A stretch of DNA of 64,000 nucleotides from Candidatus Cloacimonadota bacterium (lineage in GTDB: Bacteria > Cloacimonadota > Cloacimonadia > Cloacimonadales > WRIO01): the NCBI GenBank assembly GCA_009777575.1, contig WRLO01000004.1, forward strand, positions 1-64,000, read 5' to 3'. Positions 10,256-20,129 of this stretch are shown here, one piece after another. Position numbers and translations under genes: made by a program. Under the pieces are notes generated by a model. That model was not told where the DNA came from, searched no databases, and worked only from the letters and a program-made list of their open reading frames with translations. The number at the start of each line of letters is the position of its first letter. Position 1 is the first letter of the stretch.

Positions 10256-10756
10256 ATGAAAAAATACTTAATTTATATTTTGATTATTCTTAACATAAGC
10301 TTGTTGAGAAGCGAGTTCTTAGAGTTTTATGATTCTGAATATAATGCTCATATCGGCAGTGTTGCTAGAACAGACAATTTTCAGACTTTTGTTTATGATG
10401 GATATAAATTCGCTGTTTTAGAAGATTTAGATCACACTCGTTTTTTTATTATTTCTACCGATTATTCTATGGTAACAGGTTATCGAGGCACAACAACAAT
10501 GGGTATTATCATTAAAAATGATTTAACGGTCGAAAGCTTGGAAATCATAGATAGTGAAGAAACGCGTGGTTATATAAGCAGATTGATTTCAATGGGTTTT
10601 CCACAAAGATTTCAAAACTTCAAACAGGGTGATGACATTGAGATAATCACTGGGGCTACCATGACTAGTGAGGCTATATTAATTTCTGTGAATGAATGTA
10701 TTGAGATATTTAGACCTATTATTGAGGCTTGGATTTTGAAAGCAGTAGGAGAATAG
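10256..10756 (+). CDS. FMN-binding domain protein (RnfG-like, extracytoplasmic)
   Basis: Signal/TM segment and ITGATMTSEAI flavinylation-type motif. Confidence 0.8.
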   Translation: MKKYLIYILIILNISLLRSEFLEFYDSEYNAHIGSVARTDNFQTFVYDGYKFAVLEDLDHTRFFIISTDYSMVTGYRGTTTMGIIIKNDLTVESLEIIDSEETRGYISRLISMGFPQRFQNFKQGDDIEIITGATMTSEAILISVNECIEIFRPIIEAWILKAVGE

Positions 10757-10788
10757 TGGAGAGGGACGCACTGAAAAAAATATATATA

Positions 10789-12183
10789 CTACAATATTTT
10801 CTTCAACAATTCCAATGTTTCTTCAAAATCTGAGTGATCCTCGACAAACTGTTTGGTAAAATTATTTATAGCCTCTATCTTTGCTATTGCTTGATCTATT
10901 TTTAGATTTGAGCCGGGTGAATATGCGCCTATATTGATAATATCTTCTGCATCTTTATATATAGCAAGGAGTTCAACTATTTTAAAGGCAATATCGCGGT
11001 GTTCACGGGTGATGACTGCATTCATGACACGGCTGATACTTGTAAGTATATCAATAGCTGGATAATGATTTTTTGAAGCAATTTTTCTTGAAAGGACAAT
11101 ATGTCCGTCCAATATAGAACGAGCGGCATCTGCAATAGGTTCATCCATATCATCTCCATCAACCAAGACAGTATATATTCCAGTAATAGTTCCTTTTTCT
11201 GAAGTCCCTGCTCTTTCAAGCAATTTAGGTAATGATGCAAATACAGATGGGGTATATCCTTTTGTGGTGGGTGGTTCACCTATAGCCAAGCCAATTTCCC
11301 TCATTGCCATACAATAACGGGTTACAGAATCCATCATGAATAGAACATTCAAACCTTTATCTCGGAAATATTCGGCTATAGTAGTTGCTACTAAAGCTCC
11401 TTTTACTCTCGTCAAAGCGGCTTGATCGGAGGTAGCTACGACCACAACTGATTTTTTTAGACCTTCTTCACCTAAATCACTTTCAATAAAGTCCCTGACT
11501 TCTCTTCCACGCTCACCTATCAGACCTATCACATTAATATCAGCCTTTGTGTATCTTGCCATCATGCCGAGAGTTACGCTTTTTCCGACACCGGAACCGG
11601 CAAATATACCAATTCTTTGTCCTTTTCCGCATGTTAATAGTCCATCAATTGCTCTAATACCTAGCTGTAGTGGTTCTTTAATCCTTTCCCTTTCTAGGGG
11701 ATTGGGAGGTAAAGCATAGACAGATTTTTTTTCATGAAGATTTAAATGAGTTCCTTTATCTATAGGATTTCCTAGTCCATCAAGCACTCTTCCGAGCAAT
11801 TCGAAACCCACCCCAATTGAAAAAGGTTCTCTAAATGTAGATACTCTATTACCGGGTGCTATGCCATAGAGTTCATTCAGAGGCATTAATAAAGTTTTGT
11901 CTTTTTTAAATCCTACAACTTCAGCGAGATGAACTTGTTTGTCATTTGTATGAATATAACAGACATCTCCTATAGAAGCTACTGGTCCCCAAGACTCTAC
12001 TATTAAACCAATGATTTGAGAGACAGTTCCATTTTGTCTAATAGGATTGATTTTATCAATAATAGCGTAGTATTTTTCAAAATTTAAATGTTTAAAATTT
12101 TCTACATCAGGCGATAATGTTTCTATAATAAGCTCATTTTCATTGATATTGGAATCAGGTATAGTATTATCGATATTAGTCAT
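10789..12183 (-). CDS. fliI: Flagellar protein export ATPase FliI
   Basis: GIFAGSGVGKSVTLGMMAR Walker A; GERGREVRDFIE; position in a flagellar operon. Confidence 0.95.
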   Translation of the reverse strand: MTNIDNTIPDSNINENELIIETLSPDVENFKHLNFEKYYAIIDKINPIRQNGTVSQIIGLIVESWGPVASIGDVCYIHTNDKQVHLAEVVGFKKDKTLLMPLNELYGIAPGNRVSTFREPFSIGVGFELLGRVLDGLGNPIDKGTHLNLHEKKSVYALPPNPLERERIKEPLQLGIRAIDGLLTCGKGQRIGIFAGSGVGKSVTLGMMARYTKADINVIGLIGERGREVRDFIESDLGEEGLKKSVVVVATSDQAALTRVKGALVATTIAEYFRDKGLNVLFMMDSVTRYCMAMREIGLAIGEPPTTKGYTPSVFASLPKLLERAGTSEKGTITGIYTVLVDGDDMDEPIADAARSILDGHIVLSRKIASKNHYPAIDILTSISRVMNAVITREHRDIAFKIVELLAIYKDAEDIINIGAYSPGSNLKIDQAIAKIEAINNFTKQFVEDHSDFEETLELLKKIL

Positions 12184-13072
12184 TTTTTAAAATCTGTCTT
12201 TTAATTTCTTCAAATTGAGTTTCAAGGTCTGAATCAATTGAGCCTACTTTAAAATCGATTTTACATCCTCCAGCAAGAATATTTTCATTGGAAACTATCT
12301 CGATATTTTCTGGTAGATTTATTGAAAGAGATAATTTTTGTAAATTTTCATTAACGATAGCTATATCTTCTGGGTTAACTAATATCTTTATCTCTTCTTT
12401 TTCATTGAGAAGTTCGAGGCTGCGTTTTAAATTGTTTAAGACAATTTCTGGATTGGTAATTACTTCAGTATCAATAACTTTTCTGGCAATCTTTATCATC
12501 AGTTTCAGAGCTTGTTGCTCATAATGTTCCATAAAAACTGTTGTGTATTTAGTTAAATTTTTTATCAATAGCTCGAGTTGTTCTATAACAGTCTGAACCG
12601 AAGCCAGCATTTGATTTTGGGTTTGTTTTATACCTGCTTGATTTCCATTTTGCCAAGCTGTTCTTTTTTCGGTATCCAGTTTTTCTTTATGTTCAGCGGT
12701 CAATTTTTCAATCTCCGCATTCAGCATTTTATTTATCAAGAAATATTGAGATTTTGAAAAAATAGAGTCTTCATAAGAGATTTCTTCATCAGTAAAATAA
12801 GCGTTTCTAACTTCTAAACCGGGGTTTATATCAAAAGTAAAATCAGGTATTTGATAATAAGGCAGATCATTCTCTTTAATAATCTTCTTTTGAGGCAAAT
12901 CATTTGCTGAAGTAGAATCTTCCAATTCTTCAGAAAGCGTATTATCCTCTATAATATCATCAAAAACAGTCTCGTCAAAATCCTCTGAAAGCAATATATC
13001 TTCGTTTTCTTCAGAGAAAATCTGTTCTTCAATTATTTCGATAGTTTTTTCCATCTCTTTATTAGAACTCAT
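12176..13072 (-). CDS. fliH: Flagellar assembly protein FliH
   Basis: FliH-like C-term; overlaps fliI. Confidence 0.8.
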   Translation of the reverse strand: MSSNKEMEKTIEIIEEQIFSEENEDILLSEDFDETVFDDIIEDNTLSEELEDSTSANDLPQKKIIKENDLPYYQIPDFTFDINPGLEVRNAYFTDEEISYEDSIFSKSQYFLINKMLNAEIEKLTAEHKEKLDTEKRTAWQNGNQAGIKQTQNQMLASVQTVIEQLELLIKNLTKYTTVFMEHYEQQALKLMIKIARKVIDTEVITNPEIVLNNLKRSLELLNEKEEIKILVNPEDIAIVNENLQKLSLSINLPENIEIVSNENILAGGCKIDFKVGSIDSDLETQFEEIKRQILKND

Positions 13073-13108
13073 TTTATGCCTCTTAAATAGACTTTATCCA
13101 AATATTAC

Positions 13109-14152
13109 TTATACAAACTCCTCAGTTCCCTTTGAAAGTTGTATTTCACCTGTTTCTTCTTTTTTACGGATAATATCAAGGATATTTTGTTGAGCAGTTT
13201 CCACGTCTTTGAGTTTTACAGGTCCGGTATAATCCATTTCTTCTCTGATGATAGTAGCAGCTCGAACTGAAATATTTTTGAATATTTTAGCCTGAACATC
13301 CTCTTCAACACTCTTTAAAGCCATAACCAAGTCTCTTTGGTCAACATCTTTGAGGATATTTTGAATAGTTCTGTCTTCGAGATAAACGATATCTTCGAAA
13401 ACGAACATAAGGTTCTTGATTTCTTGGGCAAGTTTTGGGTCTTTGATAGAAATAGCTTCGAGGATTGATTTTTCGACAGTAGAACCTACCAAATTGATAA
13501 TTTCAGCAGCAGCACGAACGCCACCAAACTGAGTTCCTTGTTGTGAAAAGTCTATTCTTTCCTCGATGATTTGTTCTACATGAGAAATCATCTCTTGTGA
13601 CACTCTTTCCATTGAAGCAAAACGCACAACAACATCGTTTCTTAGCTCTTCTGGCAGTTCGCCAAGGACATTGGCAGCTTGAATCGGCTCTAACTGAGTT
13701 AAAATTAAGGCTATGGTCTGTGGATGTTCTTTTTGAATAAAAGTCATTAATTGAGTGGCATCGACTTTCTTCAAGACATTGAAACCAGTCACCTGAAGCA
13801 TTCTTTGAATTTTTTTGATAATTTCGGAAGCTCTAGCATCACCAAGAGCACCCTCTAAAACATCTCTTGCATATTCAACACCACCAAGGCTGATAAATTC
13901 TTGCGCTTTTATCATTTCATAAAATTCTTCAAAGACAGCTTCTGTGATTTTTGGTTCTATGAATTGTGTGGTAGCTATTTTAATAGTAATTTTTTCGACA
14001 TCAGTGTCAGGTAATTCTTTAAATAAAACTGAAGAGGCTTCTTTTCCAAGCCCAATCATCAAAATGGCTGTTTTTGTCAGTCCATCATAACCTTTCAACA
14101 TGTTTTGATAGAGTTCGCTTTGGTCTTTATCAAATTTAAACTCAAAATTCAT
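13109..14152 (-). CDS. fliG: Flagellar motor switch protein FliG
   Basis: EHPQTIALILTQLEP and MFVFEDIVYLEDRTIQNILKDVD motifs. Confidence 0.96.
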   Translation of the reverse strand: MNFEFKFDKDQSELYQNMLKGYDGLTKTAILMIGLGKEASSVLFKELPDTDVEKITIKIATTQFIEPKITEAVFEEFYEMIKAQEFISLGGVEYARDVLEGALGDARASEIIKKIQRMLQVTGFNVLKKVDATQLMTFIQKEHPQTIALILTQLEPIQAANVLGELPEELRNDVVVRFASMERVSQEMISHVEQIIEERIDFSQQGTQFGGVRAAAEIINLVGSTVEKSILEAISIKDPKLAQEIKNLMFVFEDIVYLEDRTIQNILKDVDQRDLVMALKSVEEDVQAKIFKNISVRAATIIREEMDYTGPVKLKDVETAQQNILDIIRKKEETGEIQLSKGTEEFV

Positions 14153-14275
14153 AATAAATCCTTCCTTTGTGAGTTTCGAATGTATTGGCTAACTGCATAT
14201 TTTGTATATATATACTGAATGCAACCTACAGGGAGCATACAGGGAGGGTAATAAAGCCAATACATCAAAAAACTT

Positions 14276-15922
14276 TTAGCCTATCTGTCCATATTGTTTA
14301 TCAAGTAGCCAGCTTTTAATCAACCTAACAGCTACTTCTGGATTTTCTATGACAAATTTCTGTACAGCTTCTTGCAAGAGCATAGCTTCAGTTTGCTCTA
14401 TAGTTATGTCTCGCATAGGTTTAAATGTCATCTGGATTTTTGAATCTCCCATTGGCATACCTTCATCTCCTTCAGGATAAAAGCCTTCTGGACCAACACC
14501 TTCAACAAAAGCTGGTCTCAAATCCGGCTCCAATAATTCCTCTTCTACTACTTCTTCTTCAATGACTTCTTCTTCTTCCTCTGGCTTAGCAAATATCTTC
14601 TTGAATTGAGAAATTAAAACTAAGACGAGAACAATCAAAACAACGATCACCGCACCTCTTTCAGCGAGAGCAATGTATTGCCTAATCATTTCTTGTCTTT
14701 CGCGTTCAGCCCTAGCGAATTCAGAATCAGCTCTATCGAAGAGCATATTACTAACAACTATGAGATCACCTCTAGCTTGGTCAAAACCAATTGAACCTCT
14801 GACAAGAGCGTCTATTTGGTTTAGTTCGGCTTCGGATCTTTCAATATACTCTATAGTTTCTCGACCATTTTCGAGAGTTCGATTTGTTCTATGGTTCACA
14901 TTTACGGATACAGTAAGTCTTTTGATATCGCCGACTTGGTTTCTTCTAGTGGAAACGGTAGAACTGATTTCAAAATTGGTAATTTGATGCTCATTAACAG
15001 TGGCAACGCTGTCTCTGAGGTTTGTTATATTGTTTAATGAAATTTCTTCAGAACGGACGACTTGCCCATCTGGGTCAAAAATTTCCATAGTGGTTTCAAC
15101 TTGGTCAAAATTTACAACAGCATTGACACGAACAACAGAATTACCAAAACCGAGCATTTCATCAAGCATAGATTGGACTCTTGTCTGATATTGATTTTCT
15201 ACTTGATTTTGAATTCTAAGTTGTTGATTTGAAAGTCCAGCGAGGTTATCATCGAAATTTTCAGTCAAGGTTCGCCCGTCTTGGTCAATAATAGTTATTC
15301 TAGAAGGGTCTAAACCCTCTACAGAAGAAGCAATAAGGTTTGTAATCCCTTGAATTTGATTTTCGTTCAATCTTCTGGAAAGTCTTAAAGATACACCAGC
15401 GGAAGGCTCTCTTTGGTCTTCTCTAAATATTCTTTCTTCAGGAAAAACTAAATGGATACGAACATCCTCCACACCGTTGATAGAAGCTATAGTTCTTTGT
15501 AGTTCACCTTCCATAGCCCTTCGCCAATTGACATTTCTCTGAACAAATTCTGTGGTTCCGAGCGTGGTTCTATCAAATATTTCAAACCCAACTCCGTGAT
15601 TTCTCATGCCAATATTATCCGAGGCGAGAGCAATTCGTATCTCATAGACCCTATCTTGGGGAATAAAAATACTTGTTCCCTCATCACGAAGGCGATAAGG
15701 GATTTGAAGTTCATTTAACCTATTTATAGTTCTTTGAGCATCTTCTGCGGTAAGTCTAGAAAACAATAGACCATATTCAGTTCCTGTAGACCAGGAAATC
15801 ATCCAAATTATTATCCCAAAAGTTACAGCAAGTAGAATAGCAATCATCAATCTTTGACGCAATTCTAAGCGAGCGTAAACTTCTTTTATTTTGTCCAAAA
15901 CATGTTGAAAATTTTCTTTCAT
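14276..15922 (-). CDS. fliF: Flagellar M-ring protein FliF
   Basis: YceG/FliF-type domains, two TMs, operon position. Confidence 0.95.
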   Translation of the reverse strand: MKENFQHVLDKIKEVYARLELRQRLMIAILLAVTFGIIIWMISWSTGTEYGLLFSRLTAEDAQRTINRLNELQIPYRLRDEGTSIFIPQDRVYEIRIALASDNIGMRNHGVGFEIFDRTTLGTTEFVQRNVNWRRAMEGELQRTIASINGVEDVRIHLVFPEERIFREDQREPSAGVSLRLSRRLNENQIQGITNLIASSVEGLDPSRITIIDQDGRTLTENFDDNLAGLSNQQLRIQNQVENQYQTRVQSMLDEMLGFGNSVVRVNAVVNFDQVETTMEIFDPDGQVVRSEEISLNNITNLRDSVATVNEHQITNFEISSTVSTRRNQVGDIKRLTVSVNVNHRTNRTLENGRETIEYIERSEAELNQIDALVRGSIGFDQARGDLIVVSNMLFDRADSEFARAERERQEMIRQYIALAERGAVIVVLIVLVLVLISQFKKIFAKPEEEEEVIEEEVVEEELLEPDLRPAFVEGVGPEGFYPEGDEGMPMGDSKIQMTFKPMRDITIEQTEAMLLQEAVQKFVIENPEVAVRLIKSWLLDKQYGQIG

Positions 15923-15960
15923 AAACCTTTACTCCTTTTGTAAAGACTAAATCATTTAAT

Positions 15961-16266
15961 CTACATACTAGTTTTCATGACTTCACGATAAGCTTCGAGC
16001 ATTTTATTTCTAATCTCCATGACCATTTCAAAGCTCATATTTGCTTTTTCTACGGCAGTCATGACTTCGTGAGCATCAATTTCCTCACCAGCAATCATTC
16101 TTTGAATATCCCTGTCAGCTTTTAATTGCAAATCATTTGCTTCATTGATATAATTTTTCAAAGTGTCATTGAAAGTAACTCCAGACACATTACCGCTTCT
16201 GGGAGTAGGTATAGTTTGTCCTACACTGGTAAGCTGGTTTATGGCACTCAATCTTGGATCTGACAT
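15961..16266 (-). CDS. fliE: Flagellar hook-basal body complex protein FliE
   Basis: EIDAHEVMTAVEKANMSFEMVMEIRNKMLEAYREVMKTSM. Confidence 0.95.
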   Translation of the reverse strand: MSDPRLSAINQLTSVGQTIPTPRSGNVSGVTFNDTLKNYINEANDLQLKADRDIQRMIAGEEIDAHEVMTAVEKANMSFEMVMEIRNKMLEAYREVMKTSM

Positions 16267-16311
16267 TTATTCCTCCTATAAACTATTGCCTAATGGCTAT
16301 TTCGTAAATTT

Positions 16312-16620
16312 TTACAATCTTATATCAATCTGACTTCCTTTCAGAAAATCAGAATATCTTGTGCTATTATAAGGTGAAGAAATGTTCTTTTCTACATTAG
16401 AATCACCAAACACCTCTTTAAGCACTTTTTTTTCGTCTATACTTAAAAATTCGCGTATATCACTGCTAATTTTGTTCACATTTTCATCACTTATATGGTC
16501 TTTTGCGTTATTTTTTGGCATAGCCACTTTTTCGTCAACATTTTTTTTATAAGCATTATGAAACTTGTTCATCACGGTGACTTGCGGATTAGTATAATTG
16601 TTTGTGATATTGATAGCCAT
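16312..16620 (-). CDS. Hypothetical protein between flgC and fliE
   Basis: ORF in the operon; no family recognised. Confidence 0.5.
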   Translation of the reverse strand: MAINITNNYTNPQVTVMNKFHNAYKKNVDEKVAMPKNNAKDHISDENVNKISSDIREFLSIDEKKVLKEVFGDSNVEKNISSPYNSTRYSDFLKGSQIDIRL

Positions 16621-16647
16621 TTGTTATCTCCTTTTATAAGTTACAAG

Positions 16648-17163
16648 TTAGATTCTTAAAGCATTTCTGACCATATCTTTTGCAGTATTTAAAGCAGTAA
16701 CATTTGCTTCGTAGCTTCTGGAAGCAGTGATCAGGTCAATCATTTCTTGAACAGGATTAATATTTGGCATAGCAACATATCCTTCGCTATTCGCATCAGG
16801 ATGAGCTGGGTCAAAGACCATTCTAAAAGGCGAAGGGTCTTCAATGATATCGCGAACATGGGTTCCAAATCTTGGATGGTCCATAATGTGTCTGAAAGGC
16901 TGAGCAGGAAAATGTGCATTTGCAGATTCAGCCATTTCAATTCTTGGGTCTTGAAAAACATCAGCGAATTGCTCACCTTGTCTTCCTCTTTCAATTTGAA
17001 CAATTTTTCTTCTGTAAGGTGTTCCGTCTTCAGTTCTGGTGGTATCAACATTGGCAAGATTTTCAGAAACCGTGTTCATGCGGGTTCTTTGAACGGAAAG
17101 TCCTTGGGCACTGATGCCCATAGAACTAAATAACGATCTTGATACATAAGCCGTTGGTAACAT
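16648..17163 (-). CDS. flgC: Flagellar basal-body rod protein FlgC
   Basis: Rod motifs; NINPVQEMIDLITASRSYEANVTALNTAKDMVRNALRI. Confidence 0.95.
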   Translation of the reverse strand: MLPTAYVSRSLFSSMGISAQGLSVQRTRMNTVSENLANVDTTRTEDGTPYRRKIVQIERGRQGEQFADVFQDPRIEMAESANAHFPAQPFRHIMDHPRFGTHVRDIIEDPSPFRMVFDPAHPDANSEGYVAMPNINPVQEMIDLITASRSYEANVTALNTAKDMVRNALRI

Positions 17164-17579
17164 TAAGCTCTCCCTCGAATCGCACCTTTAATATTTGCGA
17201 ATCTTTTTCCTATTAATTTTGTGCTCATTTCATATCTAAGCATATTCTCTGCCATTTCAGCCATTTCTTTGTCAATATCAACATTGTTTAAACCGGAATC
17301 ATTTAAAGGGTCATCTTTTAAACCGACAACAGGTTTGATTTGGCTGAAATTTTTAGCTCCTAAAGGTAAATGATTGTCATCAGTTCTGCGTCCACGAACT
17401 GCATTAGGATTAAGACTTCTTTTATATTCTTCTTCAAATGAAACTTCCAATGCTTTGTAACCTGGTGTCATGGCATTGGCTATGTTGTTACTAATAGTCT
17501 TCTGTCTTAAAGAGTAAACATTCATACTCTTTTCAAGGTCTGGAACAACAGTCCTATTAAATAATAAATTTGAAAGCAT
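17163..17579 (-). CDS. flgB: Flagellar basal-body rod protein FlgB
   Basis: NNIANAMTPGYKALEVSFEEEY; operon position. Confidence 0.95.
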   Translation of the reverse strand: MLSNLLFNRTVVPDLEKSMNVYSLRQKTISNNIANAMTPGYKALEVSFEEEYKRSLNPNAVRGRRTDDNHLPLGAKNFSQIKPVVGLKDDPLNDSGLNNVDIDKEMAEMAENMLRYEMSTKLIGKRFANIKGAIRGRA

Positions 17580-17750
17580 CCTTTACCTCCATTGTGATTT
17601 TTTTTCTTATATAGTTTTTTATAAAGCAATTTCAGTGCCAAAGTATTTTTGTTCAATTTTACATCTACATAAATGAGTGGAATCCACAAAGTAGGTTGTC
17701 ATAATATTCGTTAGGAATAAAAAATGAAATAAGTATTATTGATATTGAAT

Positions 17751-17835
17751 ATGTCAATCGGAGATTGACGCTACGATATATGTCAATCGGAGATTGACGC
17801 TACGGGTTTATGTCAATCGGAGATTGACGCTACGG
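17751..17835. repeat. Three tandem GTCAATCGGAGATTGAC-GCTAC hairpin repeats
   Basis: Direct reading; 7-bp stem GTCAATC/GATTGAC; reverse complement begins GTAGC. Confidence 0.95.
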
Positions 17836-17959
17836 TAATTGCTATTGAAAGGAAATATATCATTCAATAAAAATCAGAAAATATTTCTCAATAGAAAAAT
17901 TTTATTTGGAAATATTTTCCAATATAATATCTATACTAATCCAAAATGGAAGTTTATCA

Positions 17960-19105
17960 CTATAATTTGTCAAGCCCCTTTTTCACATCAAATACTACTA
18001 TTTCTGATCTAGACCCTAATCTCATAGGAGGTCCCCAAACCCCTGTCCCACTCGATACATACATATATGTACCACCTCTTTTTTCGAGACCATAAGCTAT
18101 ATCAAATAATTTTTTTGTAATGATATTAAATGGGAAATATTGTCCAAAATGAGTATGACCGGATAAAACTAAGTCAATATCTTTTTTTTCATAGAGTTTA
18201 TGATTTTTTATTTGATGGGTCATAAGGATAGTAAATTTGTTTTTAGCAATTTCTGCCACTGATAAATCATCGTTCTCGATAGTCGAACTAAGTAAATCAT
18301 CGAGACCTTTTAAAGGTTCATTTACCCATCTTTGCATAGTTTGATCTTCTTGCCCAATTAAAAGGAGGCTATCTCCTATCATAACACTATCATCTCGAAG
18401 TATTGAAATCCCAAGACTTTTCATATAGTCGATGCTTGTTTCAATACCTGAAATATACTCATGATTTCCTAGAATAGCCCAAATACCTAGTGAAATATTA
18501 AGTGATGTCAAAGATTTTCCTATATCATTGATTATTGCATAGTTATGCTCGTTTTCTAAAAAATCACCTGTTATGAGTAACAAATCTGGTTCTAATTGAT
18601 TTATTTTTTCTATAATTATCCTAAATTGCTTTTCTGAGTTCATAAAACCGAGATGATTATCGCTAATTTGAACAATTCTTATATTTAATTCTTTATCTGT
18701 CCCGATATTATGTCTAATCACTTGGACATTGCGTGCATTTGTGTATCCTACCAAAAATATAGTAAAACATAAAATAATTTCTCCAAGAAAAAATAATATT
18801 CTATGTATTGCAAGATCGGGACCTATACTAAAAAATCTCAAAATCAGCCAAATAACACTCCAAACAAACATGTAAACCAATAATCCCATCCAAATATACC
18901 CTAATCTCGCAAGCCAAGCACTTACATCAAGAGGAAAGAGATTTCCCCATATTCTACCGAGAAATATCGCAAACGTTAATAAAATATATAGTATTAAAAA
19001 GAGAAATCTGATTTTAAAAGGTTTCAGAACATCCATTGTATGCAATATAACAAAAGTCGATGTTCCAAAATATATACATATAAATATAAGAAAAAAGGCT
19101 CTCAA
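17960..19105 (-). CDS. Membrane-anchored metallophosphoesterase
   Basis: IVQISDNHLGF, ITGDFLEN, GNHEY, LSGHTHFGQ motifs with N-terminal TMs. Confidence 0.93.
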   Translation of the reverse strand: MRAFFLIFICIYFGTSTFVILHTMDVLKPFKIRFLFLILYILLTFAIFLGRIWGNLFPLDVSAWLARLGYIWMGLLVYMFVWSVIWLILRFFSIGPDLAIHRILFFLGEIILCFTIFLVGYTNARNVQVIRHNIGTDKELNIRIVQISDNHLGFMNSEKQFRIIIEKINQLEPDLLLITGDFLENEHNYAIINDIGKSLTSLNISLGIWAILGNHEYISGIETSIDYMKSLGISILRDDSVMIGDSLLLIGQEDQTMQRWVNEPLKGLDDLLSSTIENDDLSVAEIAKNKFTILMTHQIKNHKLYEKKDIDLVLSGHTHFGQYFPFNIITKKLFDIAYGLEKRGGTYMYVSSGTGVWGPPMRLGSRSEIVVFDVKKGLDKL

Positions 19106-19490
19106 ATTACAACTCCTGATACTTAATTATTTATTGACATTCCTCATACATATTGATAGTGATCGGCTCAAGAGTATAAAGGCTATGGATAGTCTATAAC
19201 TTCAAAAATTTAACCACAGAGAATACGGAGAAACACAGAGTTTTTTTTATTTAACACAGAATAGACAGAGAAGGCACAGAGATTGAGAGCACTTCAACTC
19301 TCCCCCCTAGTAATTAATGTCTTGCAGACAGCATATCGTAATTCTGCGAGTCTTTTCGCAAGCTCAAAGTCTCTTGAACCGCCCCATAAATGTGGGGGGA
19401 TTTTCCCCGTTCGGGTCGTGGTAACTTGTCTCTTTATTTTACCAAAAACATTACATAAGAGTCATGTTTTAAAAAAAGGAATAGTCTGCT

Positions 19491-20129
19491 CTATCTCAAT
19501 AATCCCAACCAATCTCCTAATAAAAATTGCAATCTACCTATCAATAGCGATATTCTTGCCATAGCAGTAAAACCAAAAGCGGCTCCAAAACTGACCATCA
19601 AGAATATGATACCTGTTTTTGCGACACCACCAGTAAAACCTTCATGTTTTTTGCTGAAATAAAAATAGACTAACCCAGATATGGTTCCAACGATTAAAAT
19701 CACTTGTCCGAACGCTACGACAGCTGAACCAGAATTTAAGGGGTTTATCATAGTAGCGATAATTTGATTTATGACATCAGTTTCGAGGAATCTGACCAAA
19801 CTGAGGCCAGCAGTAGTGCCTATCATCAGGGCGATGGGATATTTTCCAAGCCAGTCATACTTAGGAAAAATTTTCATCAACATCATGATACCAAGAAGTC
19901 CGGGTATCAATAATAACCAATTACTATTAAAATCAGTAATTAGCTTGTCAAAAAGGTTTGGAATTAACACATTATATATAGTGAAAATAAACCAGTAAGC
20001 AGCAGATACACCAACGAAGATTTGCTCAGCAAATTTGTAAAAAGGGTTATCCTTGTATAAAAAGCTCCAAATAGAAAGCGTAGCTAAAGCTCCTATCCAG
20101 ATACCTAATACTGTCCAAAAATCAGTCAT
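19491..20129 (-). CDS. Multi-pass membrane protein of unknown function (four-gene operon)
   Basis: Hydrophobic ORF; operonic. Confidence 0.8.
   Translation of the reverse strand: MTDFWTVLGIWIGALATLSIWSFLYKDNPFYKFAEQIFVGVSAAYWFIFTIYNVLIPNLFDKLITDFNSNWLLLIPGLLGIMMLMKIFPKYDWLGKYPIALMIGTTAGLSLVRFLETDVINQIIATMINPLNSGSAVVAFGQVILIVGTISGLVYFYFSKKHEGFTGGVAKTGIIFLMVSFGAAFGFTAMARISLLIGRLQFLLGDWLGLLR

Noticed and set aside
10821-10860. Long overlapping ORFs inside known genes (e.g. 964..1305, 11022..11279, 16740..17133, 21363..21569)
   Set aside because: Antisense or alternative-frame ORFs within well-supported CDSs; no independent evidence.
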